A stretch of 43,940 nucleotides of DNA. Source: Paenibacillus endophyticus. GTDB taxonomy: Bacteria > Bacillota > Bacilli > Paenibacillales > Paenibacillaceae. Location of the stretch: the NCBI RefSeq assembly GCF_014192395.1, contig NZ_JACHXW010000034.1:1-43940 (forward strand), written 5' to 3'. The translations under genes and the position numbers were made by a program. The notes under the pieces are model-generated. The model worked only from the letters and a program-made list of their open reading frames with translations, was not told where the DNA came from and did not search any database. Below are positions 16,030-23,892 of this stretch, piece after piece. Position 1 is the first letter of the stretch. Every line of letters starts with the position of its first letter.

Positions 16030-16165
16030 GCAGCTTCGGGAACGTTTGGACTTCCGGCCGCTGTTGTCTCCAGATTTCTTCGATTGTACCGCTGCCTATG
16101 GTTGAAATCCGGAGACAAAGGCGAACGCTGACGCTCCTCCAGTTCCAAACCTTCCCTTCGTGCTT
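16030..16165. repeat. Large imperfect inverted repeat, intergenic
   Basis: The left arm (about 16036-16085) contains GGGAACGTTTGGAC and TTGTCTCCAGATTTC. The right arm read in reverse contains GGGAAGGTTTGGAAC and TTTGTCTCCGGATTTCAA. The two arms thus form a long stem with several interior loops around a loop near 16090-16100. I infer a dispersed palindromic element of paenibacilli; it lacks a T-run and is not a plain terminator. Confidence 0.55.
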
Positions 16166-16258
16166 ACTCCGCGCTTGTTTCATTCTTTAATCCTTTTATT
16201 TAGTGTGTTTGAATAATGTGATACGATGATGTGAAAGACGTATTGCGAGGTGCTCGTT

Positions 16259-16801
16259 ATGGTGAATATATACATCGTCCGTCATTGTAAGGCAACAGGA
16301 CAAGAGGCGTCGGCCCCGTTAACCGAAAGCGGTGCTCGGGAAGCAGAGCAGCTTGCTGCGTTTTTCTCGACAAAAGACATTGATCACGTGATTTCAAGTC
16401 CATACGAGAGAGCATACCGATCTATAAAGCCGTTAGCTGACTGCTTAGGGATCGAGATCGTACTAGATGACCGATTAACCGAGCGCGTCTTATCTACCGA
16501 GAATAGCTTGGATTGGCTGGAGAAGCTAAGCAACACGTATGATGATTTGGAATTACGCTTTGTAGGCGGCGAAACGAGTAACGAAGCGATGCGGCGTGCC
16601 GTTCCGGTCGTATTGGAAGCAAGCAGAAGCGGGAAGAGCAATGTGGTGATCGTGTCGCACGGCAATCTGATTTCGCTAATTCTAAAACATTTTGATAGCC
16701 GAATCGGATTTAAAGAATGGCAGGCGCTGAGCAATCCGGATGTGTTTCAGCTTTCATTCGCGGGTGATGGGGTTAAGCTGGAGCGAATTTGGGCGGGTTA
16801 A
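16259..16801 (+). CDS. Histidine phosphatase family protein
   Basis: This 180-residue protein belongs to the phosphoglycerate mutase-like histidine phosphatases. The N-terminal IYIVRHCKATGQE carries the phospho-acceptor His in RHC rather than the common RHG, a variant found in a subgroup of Bacillales enzymes. LTESGAREAEQLAAFF, VISSPYERAYRSIKPLA and the C-terminal VVIVSHGNLISLIL (second active-site His) complete the site. ATG 16259 follows GCGAGGTG at a usual distance. It is convergent with an AraC gene. The substrate is not evident. Confidence 0.88.
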   Translation: MVNIYIVRHCKATGQEASAPLTESGAREAEQLAAFFSTKDIDHVISSPYERAYRSIKPLADCLGIEIVLDDRLTERVLSTENSLDWLEKLSNTYDDLELRFVGGETSNEAMRRAVPVVLEASRSGKSNVVIVSHGNLISLILKHFDSRIGFKEWQALSNPDVFQLSFAGDGVKLERIWAG

Positions 16802-16888
16802 GGTTCTGGCGTTTAAAGCTGTGCTCCATATGGTAGCTAAGCCAATCATAATGTTCTTAGGCTGCATCAAGCCTCTCAGGTGATTAAC

Positions 16889-17710
16889 TTAGCGCTCGGG
16901 CTTGTTCCATGCGCGGAAACGAGCAGGGGCGATCCCGTTCCATACGCGAAACATTTTGCCAAAATGAAACTCATCCGCAAATCCGCATGCATCCGCAATG
17001 GCTTTCATAGGCTCATCCGTAAGCAATAGCAGCGTCTTCGCTTGCTCATTCCGAATTTGATTTAAATAAGCCTTGGGCGAAATGCCGGTATGCTTCATGA
17101 ACATTTTGCGCAATTGCGATACGGAAATACCAAGGTCTTGTGCAAGCTCCTCCAACCGGATGGGCTGATGAAAGCCTGTTTCCATCCACAGCTTCGCCTG
17201 TTGGAAGGCTTTCATAGATGGACTCTGCGACGTATCGTTGTCTTTCATGAACGTAATCAAGCGAGTCAGCACATATTGGAACTCTGCTTGCCGCTCATGC
17301 GAATCGGTTCCTTGGATAGACCAAATGCGGGCAAACTGCGATTCGACTAAGTCCGCTTGCTCTGGCGAGTATGTTTTATAAAAAGGCACGTCCAGAGAGT
17401 CGAGAGGAACAGGCTTCAGCCAGTGATCCTGTTCATAAGGTATATCGAGCACATCGAACAGCAGCATCCGAATACATAATGGCTTGTCCATAGAGGATGA
17501 CATGGAGAGCGTAAACCCATGCCTCAGATACAATAAATCCCCAGCCTGCACATGCAGAGACACTTCCTCCGCCCCATAAAAAAATTCGCCTTCGCCGCTC
17601 TGGATCCAGTAGAGAGAATGAACGTCCGTCGTATTCCGTATATCCTTCCAGCCTGGGACAGGCAGCTTCTCGTAAGAAAGCCGGTGATGGTAAATTCGGT
17701 GGTTGGGCAA
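16889..17710 (-). CDS. AraC family regulator, divergent from beta-glucuronidase
   Basis: This 273-residue regulator has an N-terminal cupin (SLYWIQSGEGEFFYGAEEVSLHVQAGDLLYLRHGF) and a C-terminal double HTH. The latter includes PIRLEELAQDLGISVSQLRKMFMKHTGISPKAYLNQIRN and MKAIADACGFADEFHFGKMFRVWNGIAPARFR. The TTG at 17710 follows GGTGAT at 8 nt; it is the best start I see but not certain. The gene is divergent from the GH2 gene with 119 bp between, the classic arrangement for a regulator controlling its neighbour, so it probably responds to a glucuronide or product. No terminator is evident before the convergent phosphatase gene. Confidence 0.85.
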   Translation of the reverse strand: MPNHRIYHHRLSYEKLPVPGWKDIRNTTDVHSLYWIQSGEGEFFYGAEEVSLHVQAGDLLYLRHGFTLSMSSSMDKPLCIRMLLFDVLDIPYEQDHWLKPVPLDSLDVPFYKTYSPEQADLVESQFARIWSIQGTDSHERQAEFQYVLTRLITFMKDNDTSQSPSMKAFQQAKLWMETGFHQPIRLEELAQDLGISVSQLRKMFMKHTGISPKAYLNQIRNEQAKTLLLLTDEPMKAIADACGFADEFHFGKMFRVWNGIAPARFRAWNKPER

Positions 17711-17829
17711 GGGAGTTGATCACCAGCCTTGTAGCGATTTTGACAAAGAGAGATGAGGTTTAGCCATGTTATGCCGTTCTTCTTTTATGATACGCTTTAC
17801 GAAGCGATTAGGAAAGGGGCTCGATAAAC
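17711..17829. promoter_or_regulatory. Divergent control region, AraC regulator / GH2
   Basis: TTGACA at 17740-17745 and TATGAT at 17786-17791 are candidate promoter hexamers on the plus strand but are not correctly spaced with each other. AAAGGGGCTC before GTG 17830 is the GH2 ribosome binding site. No clear AraC half-sites were identified. Confidence 0.4.
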
Positions 17830-19536
17830 GTGATACGGACATTTCAGCAGCATAAGCTGCGGCCTACAAGGCTATTGGATGGATTGTGGGACTTCATAAC
17901 GGATGCAGGCGATATAGGCAAAAATGAAGGATGGGCGTCCCAGTTTCCTTCAGGTTCCCGCAAGCACGTTGTACCCTCATGCTGGAACAATGAATTAGGT
18001 ACTTACGATTATATTGGAGCGGCTTGGTATCGTACTTATTTTGACAATGTGCAGGAATCCCATATTCGTTTGGTCTTTGAGGGTATTCTGCACCATGCGG
18101 ATGTTTATGTGGACGGCCAGCATGTGGGGGATCATTTTGGCGGCTTTACACCATTCTCCGTTATCCTCCCTAAGCTCGCGCAAGGCAAGCATGAACTCGT
18201 TATTCGCGTAGATAATACGGTGGATTGGCAAACGCTGCCGACGGACATTGCGGATTGGCACTCCTACGGAGGAATTGTGCGATCGGTCGAGCTGCAGGAG
18301 CTGCCTGATGTGTACATCGATTCGAAGAAGATCGACTATCAGTTAAAGGGTGATACCGCCGATATTCAGCTGCAGGTTGAGCTAAAGTCGCTTAGCAAGG
18401 AAGACAGCCAAGTTGAAGTGAGTGCCGTTACGGAGGGGCTTTCGCTCTCTGCCTCCTCTGTGCTAGTCGCTGCCGGTCAAGCTGTTAGCTTGACGCTTCA
18501 GGGGAGTATAGAGCAGATCCGTAGATGGGACATCGGGGCGCCGGCGCTGTATACGTTCACGGTTCAAGCGGGGGGAGATGATCTCATTGACCGGACTGGA
18601 TTCCGCAGCGTGGAAGTACAGGGCAGCGACATTCTGCTGAATGGCCGAAAGGTATATCTCCAAGGCGTGAATCGGCATGAGGAGCATCCGGAATGGGGCT
18701 TTGCTTTTCCGCCTAAGCTGATGCTGAAGGATATTGATATTTTGACCGACATGGGCTGCAATATCGTACGCGGATCTCATTACCCGCAGAGCCAGTTCTG
18801 GATCGACTTGCTCGATGAGCACGGCATGCTGCTATGGAGCGAGATCCCGATGTGGGGATGCTTTATGAGCGTGGAGACGCTGGCAAGCCCGATCTTCAGG
18901 GAGCGTGGCGTCAATATGCTGGACGAAATGATTACACGCGATTATCACCATCCGTCGATCATTTTCTGGGGGGCGCATAACGAGATTGATACGCGGACGG
19001 AGGAAGCGCTCGAGCTGACCAAAGCTTTTGTGGGCAAAATCCGCAGCATGGACAGCAGCAGGCTCGTCACCTACGCGACCATGCATCCGGAGGAGGATAT
19101 TGTATTATCCCATTTCGACGTCATCGGCATTAACAAATATTACGGCTGGTATGAGGGCAGCGTCGATGGATTCAGCAGCATGCTGAAGAACTACTACAGC
19201 AATGCCGAGAAGCAGGGCGCGGGCGGCAAGCCTGTCATCATGAGCGAGTTCGGCGCAGCGGGGATATTCGGAGATGCGGGCTGGGAGCCGCGCTTGTTCA
19301 GCGAAGACTACCAGGCCGATACCGTGACGCGTGCGCTCAACATATTCCGTGACGACCCTCGCATTGCGGGCACGCTTATCTGGCATTTCGCCGATATTCG
19401 CGTTGATGTGCGGAGCGACAGACCGTATTTCCGAGACCGAGCGCGGAGCTTCAATAACAAGGGATTGCTGAATGAGTATCGCAAGCCGAAATTGGCATAT
19501 CGCTTGGTGAAGGAGATTTATCGGTCGGAGCGGTAA
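17830..19536 (+). CDS. Beta-glucuronidase, GH2 family
   Basis: This 568-residue enzyme should release glucuronic acid from beta-glucuronides. It has the GH2 order: jelly-roll (WDFITDAG, VVPSCWNNELGTYDYIGAAWYRTYF, HHADVYVDGQHVGDHFGGFTPF), Ig-like domain, and TIM barrel (NRHEEHPEWG, RGSHYPQSQFWIDLLDEHGMLLWSEIP). The acid/base Glu is in FWGAHNEID and the nucleophile Glu in VIMSEFGAAG. Near the C-terminus FNNKGLLNEYRKPK aligns with the GNKKG segment of E. coli GusA and keeps N-x-K, which binds the glucuronate carboxylate; this favours glucuronidase over galactosidase. GTG 17830 follows AAAGGGGCTC. There is no signal peptide, so it acts inside the cell on imported substrate. Confidence 0.87.
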   Translation: MIRTFQQHKLRPTRLLDGLWDFITDAGDIGKNEGWASQFPSGSRKHVVPSCWNNELGTYDYIGAAWYRTYFDNVQESHIRLVFEGILHHADVYVDGQHVGDHFGGFTPFSVILPKLAQGKHELVIRVDNTVDWQTLPTDIADWHSYGGIVRSVELQELPDVYIDSKKIDYQLKGDTADIQLQVELKSLSKEDSQVEVSAVTEGLSLSASSVLVAAGQAVSLTLQGSIEQIRRWDIGAPALYTFTVQAGGDDLIDRTGFRSVEVQGSDILLNGRKVYLQGVNRHEEHPEWGFAFPPKLMLKDIDILTDMGCNIVRGSHYPQSQFWIDLLDEHGMLLWSEIPMWGCFMSVETLASPIFRERGVNMLDEMITRDYHHPSIIFWGAHNEIDTRTEEALELTKAFVGKIRSMDSSRLVTYATMHPEEDIVLSHFDVIGINKYYGWYEGSVDGFSSMLKNYYSNAEKQGAGGKPVIMSEFGAAGIFGDAGWEPRLFSEDYQADTVTRALNIFRDDPRIAGTLIWHFADIRVDVRSDRPYFRDRARSFNNKGLLNEYRKPKLAYRLVKEIYRSER

Positions 19537-19562
19537 GAGAGTGGGAAGTGTAGAGTGGTGTA

Positions 19563-19646
19563 GCAGCTCAGCAAAAGCGTATGGCGTTGGGACTCATCCT
19601 AGTAGGAGCTCAGCAAAGCGTGTGGCGTTGGGACTCATCTCAGTAG
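19563..19646. repeat. 42-bp imperfect tandem duplication before a terminator
   Basis: 19563-19605 and 19606-19646 are near copies, each containing AGCTCAGCAAA, TGGCGTTGGGACTCATC and AGTAG. The second copy supplies the left arm of the terminator that follows; the first copy carries the same left arm but no right arm. Confidence 0.75.
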
Positions 19647-19661
19647 GATGGGTCCCTTTTT
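19630..19661 (+). terminator. Intrinsic terminator after beta-glucuronidase
   Basis: GGGACTCATC (19630-19639) pairs with GATGGGTCCC (19647-19656), with one T-G wobble and loop TCAGTAG, followed by T5. It separates the GH2 gene from the transporter operon. Confidence 0.8.
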
Positions 19662-19757
19662 GCGTTTCATCGTATTTCATTCCGCCTTTTGCTTGGCACC
19701 ATGTGGACCGATCACGCATCTGATATATAGAAGTTTAATAGAATCGAGGTGATCGGT

Positions 19758-20018
19758 ATGGGTGGACTAAAAGCTGTTCGTCAGCCTGACTTGGTGTTGA
19801 TCAGTTGGACAAGGAATCCGCTTGTTCCCGGCTCTGCACGCCGAATCGTTTCTGTACGCGTCATTGGCAGCGCTGAGCCTTGCAAAGCTGCTTTGGTAAC
19901 GAACGGACTGCTTATTACGGCTTTGAACTGCTTGCTGGACGATTTCAAAATCGTGTACCAGAAAAAAACGTCAACGGTGAGCGGGTATTTACTGCTGCAG
20001 CGTTTTCGGAATGTGTAA
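19758..20018 (+). CDS. Small hypothetical protein, 86 residues
   Basis: ATG 19758 has a good GAGGTG site six nt upstream, and the frame ends just before a terminator, so this is probably a real gene. The product begins MGGLKAVRQPDLVLISWTRN and ends YLLLQRFRNV; it is basic and beta-rich by eye, with no TM segment or known motif. It lies between beta-glucuronidase and its likely transporter but on its own transcript, so a link to sugar use is uncertain. Confidence 0.45.
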   Translation: MGGLKAVRQPDLVLISWTRNPLVPGSARRIVSVRVIGSAEPCKAALVTNGLLITALNCLLDDFKIVYQKKTSTVSGYLLLQRFRNV

Positions 20019-20028
20019 GCTGGGGAGG

Positions 20029-20058
20029 AGGAGCGGCGGGAGCTGCTCCTTTTTTTTT
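20029..20058 (+). terminator. Intrinsic terminator of the 86-residue gene
   Basis: AGGAGC (20029-20034) pairs with GCTCCT (20045-20050) and is followed by a T8-T9 run. Confidence 0.65.
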
Positions 20059-20111
20059 ATGGCGAGTTGTAATACGATGTACGGCAACTACAAAACGAAA
20101 CAATTAACGTC

Positions 20112-20159
20112 GGCGAGCACAATTCAGGTATCTACCCTGATTTTTGCTCGTCTTTTTTT
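20112..20159 (+). terminator. Terminator-like hairpin upstream of the transporter operon
   Basis: GGCGAGCACAATTCAGG (20112-20128) pairs with CCCTGATTTTTGCTCGTC (20135-20152) around a short loop, followed by T7. No gene ends just before it, since another terminator lies at 20029-20058. It could insulate the operon or close a short RNA. Confidence 0.75.
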
Positions 20160-20372
20160 ATTTGAGCAGGTTTTTAGGGGGGATTCCTGAAAAGGTGTGT
20201 TCTATTGAAAAGGTTTAGTTCGCGTTTTCCTTATTTGGTTTAGTTCCGTTTTTATTGTATCTTGTCTGGGAATTCCAAAACCATGATGATGATTTAGAAT
20301 TCGAATTCAATGTCGGATGGAGGAGGTACAATGAAATGAAAACAGGCTATGCTAGCAACAGGGAGGCGAAAT
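20160..20372 (+). promoter_or_regulatory. Leader of the oligosaccharide transporter operon
   Basis: This stretch carries the operon promoter, which I could not pin down. GGAGGAGG at about 20319-20326 is a strong ribosome binding site, but the ATG behind it (20331) reads ATG-AAA-TGA. An overlapping ATG at 20336 opens an 18-codon frame ending at TAG 20390-20392, inside the first permease gene. The permease itself has its own site (GGGAGGCG). Confidence 0.4.
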
Positions 20373-21278
20373 ATGAGAACGAGTGCAAGTAGACGGTTCA
20401 AACAAAATGTACCGCTCTTATGGATGTTCATTCCTGGAGCGATCTTCTATCTTCTATTCAAGTACACGCCGATGGCGGGGCTCGTAATCGCGTTCAAAGA
20501 TTATAACCTCCATGACGGAATCGTGAGCAGTCCCTGGGTCGGGCTCGATAATTTCCGCTTGATCTTCAGCAATGCTCTGACGACGGATATCATTTATAAC
20601 ACGTTATGGCTAAGCTTGCTTCGGCTCGTAGTTGGTTTTCCTTTTCCGATTCTACTGGCTTTGCTGCTTAATGAAGTGAGCAAAACGTGGTTTAAACGAT
20701 CCGTTCAAACGATGGTGTTTTTGCCTCATTTCTTCTCATGGGTTATTGTAGGGGGCATCGTGCTGACGTTATTCTCGCAAGAAGCGGGGAGTTTGAACCT
20801 GTTATTGGAACGATGGTTCGGCTACAACCATGCATTTATGTACGACGTGACCTCATGGGTTACGATCTATCTCGGATCGGGGATTTGGAAGGAAGCAGGC
20901 TTTAGCGCCATTATTTATTTGGCTGCTCTGGCCGCGATAGACCCAGTCTTGTACGAAGCGGCAGCGATCGACGGAGCAAGCAAATGGCGGCAAATCTGGC
21001 ATATTACGTTGCCGGGAGTCAGTACGGTCGTCGCGATGATGCTGATTTTGTCCATGGGAAGCATTATGGAGGTTTCGTTCGATCAAATCTACATCCTAGG
21101 CAATCCCGTTGTGGCCAGCGTCTCGGAAGTCATCAGCACCTGGGTGTATCAGCTTGGACTGCAGGGGGCCCAATTCAGCCTTACGACAGCCATGGGATTG
21201 TTCGAATCGCTGGTAGGCTTGCTGTTGATCCTGACGGCGAACCAAATCGCCCGCCGTATGGGGAAAGAACTGTGGTAA
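20373..21278 (+). CDS. Oligosaccharide ABC transporter permease, LplB/YteP-like
   Basis: This 301-residue inner-membrane permease has about six TM helices and the LplB/YteP signature: WMFIPGAIFYLLFKYTPMAGLVIAFKDYN near the N-terminus, NTLWLSLLRLVVGFPFPILLALLLNE, FLPHFFSWVIVGG and the ATPase-contact EAA loop EAAAIDGASKWRQIWHITLPGV. It forms a heteromer with the next gene product. ATG 20373 is preceded by GGGAGG; ATG 20349 is an alternative start. No ATPase gene is nearby, as usual for this family, which shares an MsmX-type ATPase. Context suggests glucuronide-containing oligosaccharides as substrate. Confidence 0.9.
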   Translation: MRTSASRRFKQNVPLLWMFIPGAIFYLLFKYTPMAGLVIAFKDYNLHDGIVSSPWVGLDNFRLIFSNALTTDIIYNTLWLSLLRLVVGFPFPILLALLLNEVSKTWFKRSVQTMVFLPHFFSWVIVGGIVLTLFSQEAGSLNLLLERWFGYNHAFMYDVTSWVTIYLGSGIWKEAGFSAIIYLAALAAIDPVLYEAAAIDGASKWRQIWHITLPGVSTVVAMMLILSMGSIMEVSFDQIYILGNPVVASVSEVISTWVYQLGLQGAQFSLTTAMGLFESLVGLLLILTANQIARRMGKELW

Positions 21279-21293
21279 AGGAGGGATGGAGCG

Positions 21294-22163
21294 ATGCGCG
21301 CATCCTCTGGGGAAAAAGTATTTTATGCGGTTAATTACTTCGTATTGACGATGGCGGGACTGCTTTGTTTCTTGCCGTTATTGCATCTTTTCGCAACCTC
21401 GTTCAGCAATCCCGGCATGATCATGGCGGGACGGGTTTCGCTATGGCCGGTACAATGGAATTGGGATTCTTATAAAGCTTTATTCGTCGGGACCCGAATC
21501 GTGGACGCATTCGGAAACAGTATCGTCATTACGCTTGTAGGGGTGTTATGCAGCATGGCGGCATCCATCGCCGTGGCATATCCCCTATCCAAAGAATATT
21601 TTTATTGCCGCAAATTGTTATCGCTGGCCATCATTTTTACGATGATTTTTAGCGGAGGGTTAATTCCTAATTATTTGTTGGTCAAATCGCTTGGCTTGGT
21701 CAATTCCTACTGGGCGCTGTGGCTGCCGGGACTGATCAGCACGTACAACATGTGGGTTGTAAAAACGTTTTTCCAAAACATCCCTAGAGAGCTGGAGGAT
21801 GCGGCCCGCATCGACGGCTGCGGCGAGCTCCGATTGCTTATGCGAATCATGCTTCCCGTATCGCTTCCAATGATCGTGGCGATCTCCTTGTTTTACGGCG
21901 TCGGCTATTGGAATAATTTTTTCAACGTACTGATTTACATCAACGACACAAGCAAATATAATTTGGCCGTACTGGTGCAGCAAATGATCTTTTCCGCCTC
22001 GAACCCGCAGCTGGCCATCGATTCGGATTTGCAGCAAGCGATTACGCCGGAGGGCGTGAAGGCGGCGGGCGTGCTGGTCATGGTCATGCCGGTCCTGCTC
22101 GTCTATCCTTTCGTTCAAAAGCATTTCGTAAAAGGAGTGATGATCGGATCGTTAAAAGGCTAG
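21294..22163 (+). CDS. Oligosaccharide ABC transporter permease, YtcP/LplC-like
   Basis: This 289-residue partner permease starts FYAVNYFVLTMAGLLCFLPLLHLFATSFS and carries the typical YtcP/LplC segments TLVGVLCSMAASIAVAYPLSK, FTMIFSGGLIPNYLLVKSLGLVNSYWALWLPGLIS and the EAA loop EDAARIDGCGELRLLMRIMLPVSLP. It ends with the family's KHFVKGVMIGSLKG. About six TM helices are visible. ATG 21294 has AAAGGAGGGATGGAGCG upstream, 15 nt after the first permease stop, so the two genes are coupled in one operon. Confidence 0.92.
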   Translation: MRASSGEKVFYAVNYFVLTMAGLLCFLPLLHLFATSFSNPGMIMAGRVSLWPVQWNWDSYKALFVGTRIVDAFGNSIVITLVGVLCSMAASIAVAYPLSKEYFYCRKLLSLAIIFTMIFSGGLIPNYLLVKSLGLVNSYWALWLPGLISTYNMWVVKTFFQNIPRELEDAARIDGCGELRLLMRIMLPVSLPMIVAISLFYGVGYWNNFFNVLIYINDTSKYNLAVLVQQMIFSASNPQLAIDSDLQQAITPEGVKAAGVLVMVMPVLLVYPFVQKHFVKGVMIGSLKG

Positions 22164-22232
22164 CGGCGGCAAGGCATGGCAACGGGAACACCTACTCGAA
22201 AAATAATGGAAACGAAAAGGGAGGCGCATCGC

Positions 22233-23855
22233 ATGAGCAAATGGAAACTGCTAAGAGGTTCGATGACGGCGTTCGGCTACGTCTTATTGTGCAGCGTAAC
22301 GGTACTGGGATGTTCTACCACTCCGTCTGGAGAATCCGATCCGGACAAAGATGTAACGAAAACCGAGGCAAAGGGAAAAATGACCGCGGCTGTATACGAT
22401 CGGGGCAATGTCCCGGCTGATCAGGGCACCATTGCGGATAACTGGGCGACCAAGTGGATCAATGAGGCTGGACCGGTGGATGTCAAGTTCGTACCGATCC
22501 CGCGCTTCTCGGATACGGAGAAGTACAATACACTATTCGCGGCGGGAAGCGCCCCGGACATCGTATGGTCTTACGGCAGCGATTTCAAAGGGCAACTGAT
22601 CAACCAGCGTCAAGCGATGCCGCTCGAGGATCTTATCAACGAATCGAGCACGACGTACAAGAAGCTGCTTGAGGATCACCCGGGGCTTAAAAAACTTACG
22701 ACCGATCCGGACGGACATATTTATCAAATCGGTCGTATGAACGGATTGCAGCCGAATGATTCTTTGTTTATTCGGGCGGACTGGTTGAAAGCGTTGAATC
22801 TGTCGGTTCCCCAAACGACGGAGGAACTCTTTGAAGTGGCCAAGGCGTTTGTAACCCAGGATCCAGACGGGAACGGGAAGAACGATACGCGCGGCATTGC
22901 GATGAGTTTTATTACAGGTTCCTTGATTGACGTCATGTTCGGGAATATCACCCCTGTGGTGGAAAATGACGAACTAGTAAACGGCTGGGATCGAAAAAAG
23001 GATGCACTCGCTTTCAAAAAGCAGCTATTTGATTCGGATATTGTAAATAAAGACTTCCTGAACGATAAGGATGGGGCTAAAGCGAAGGAAGAATGGGTAA
23101 CGGGCAATCTGGGAATTTACGGGGGCTCCATCGACGGAATCGATGAAATGCAGGTTCTTGCTACCTTAATGAACAATAATCCCAATGCAGAAGTGCTCTG
23201 CATACCGCTGCCTGAGAGCGAATACGGCCAGTTCAGCGGCGGCTTGATCCCGCCGATTCAAGTGGTCGGTATCGTCAATGCCGATACCAAAGATCCGGCA
23301 GCCGTTATGAAGTATATCGACTTCCTGTCGGATAAAGCGAGCATGACCAAATTGGCTTACGGAGACGAGGGAACCGATCATACGCTGACCGATGCTGGTT
23401 TTCCAGCACTTAAACAGCTGGATAATCCGAAATTCTCCTGGACAAACGACGTTAATTTATTGTATTCGCCGGCCTTCTTCGGGAGCGTACCTTCATATAT
23501 TAATTCTTTGAATCTTGACAATCCGATAGAAAAGGCATGGCTGGAGCTATATGAGCAAGCCAAACAAAATTACCTGAGTCCGGACCGTCCTTACCCGGGA
23601 TTCACTTTTATGGAGTTTAGACCGGTGCTGCCCAAAGAGCTGCAGACGATCTCCTCTACCGTAAACGGGCAAATTGATAATATTCTTAAGAAAGCGATCG
23701 TCAGCGGCGATTCCTACACCGCGGATCAAGCGATCGCCGATGCGCAAAAAGTATGGAAACAGGTCGGCGGCGAGCAAATCGACGGATGGTGGAAGGACTG
23801 GTATAATGCGAATAAAGAAACAGCCTATTTAACGAAAGATTTATATACGAAGTAG
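22233..23855 (+). CDS. Extracellular solute-binding lipoprotein, LplA/YtcQ-like
   Basis: This 540-residue lipoprotein has a signal with lipobox TVLGC, Cys being the anchor, and the large LplA/YtcQ-type binding fold. Typical segments are VDVKFVPIPRFSDTEKYNTLFAAGSAPDIVWSYG, MPLEDLINE, LFIRADWLKALNLSVPQTTEELFEVAKAF and the calcium-site-like DPDGNGKNDT. ATG 22233 follows GGGAGGCGC; earlier ATGs at 22176 and 22206 would put residues before a normal signal peptide. It is the third gene of the operon and captures the oligosaccharide for the two permeases. Confidence 0.9.
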   Translation: MSKWKLLRGSMTAFGYVLLCSVTVLGCSTTPSGESDPDKDVTKTEAKGKMTAAVYDRGNVPADQGTIADNWATKWINEAGPVDVKFVPIPRFSDTEKYNTLFAAGSAPDIVWSYGSDFKGQLINQRQAMPLEDLINESSTTYKKLLEDHPGLKKLTTDPDGHIYQIGRMNGLQPNDSLFIRADWLKALNLSVPQTTEELFEVAKAFVTQDPDGNGKNDTRGIAMSFITGSLIDVMFGNITPVVENDELVNGWDRKKDALAFKKQLFDSDIVNKDFLNDKDGAKAKEEWVTGNLGIYGGSIDGIDEMQVLATLMNNNPNAEVLCIPLPESEYGQFSGGLIPPIQVVGIVNADTKDPAAVMKYIDFLSDKASMTKLAYGDEGTDHTLTDAGFPALKQLDNPKFSWTNDVNLLYSPAFFGSVPSYINSLNLDNPIEKAWLELYEQAKQNYLSPDRPYPGFTFMEFRPVLPKELQTISSTVNGQIDNILKKAIVSGDSYTADQAIADAQKVWKQVGGEQIDGWWKDWYNANKETAYLTKDLYTK

Positions 23856-23892
23856 GATTGTTAACAGTCAACGAGGGGCGGGGGGATAAAGA

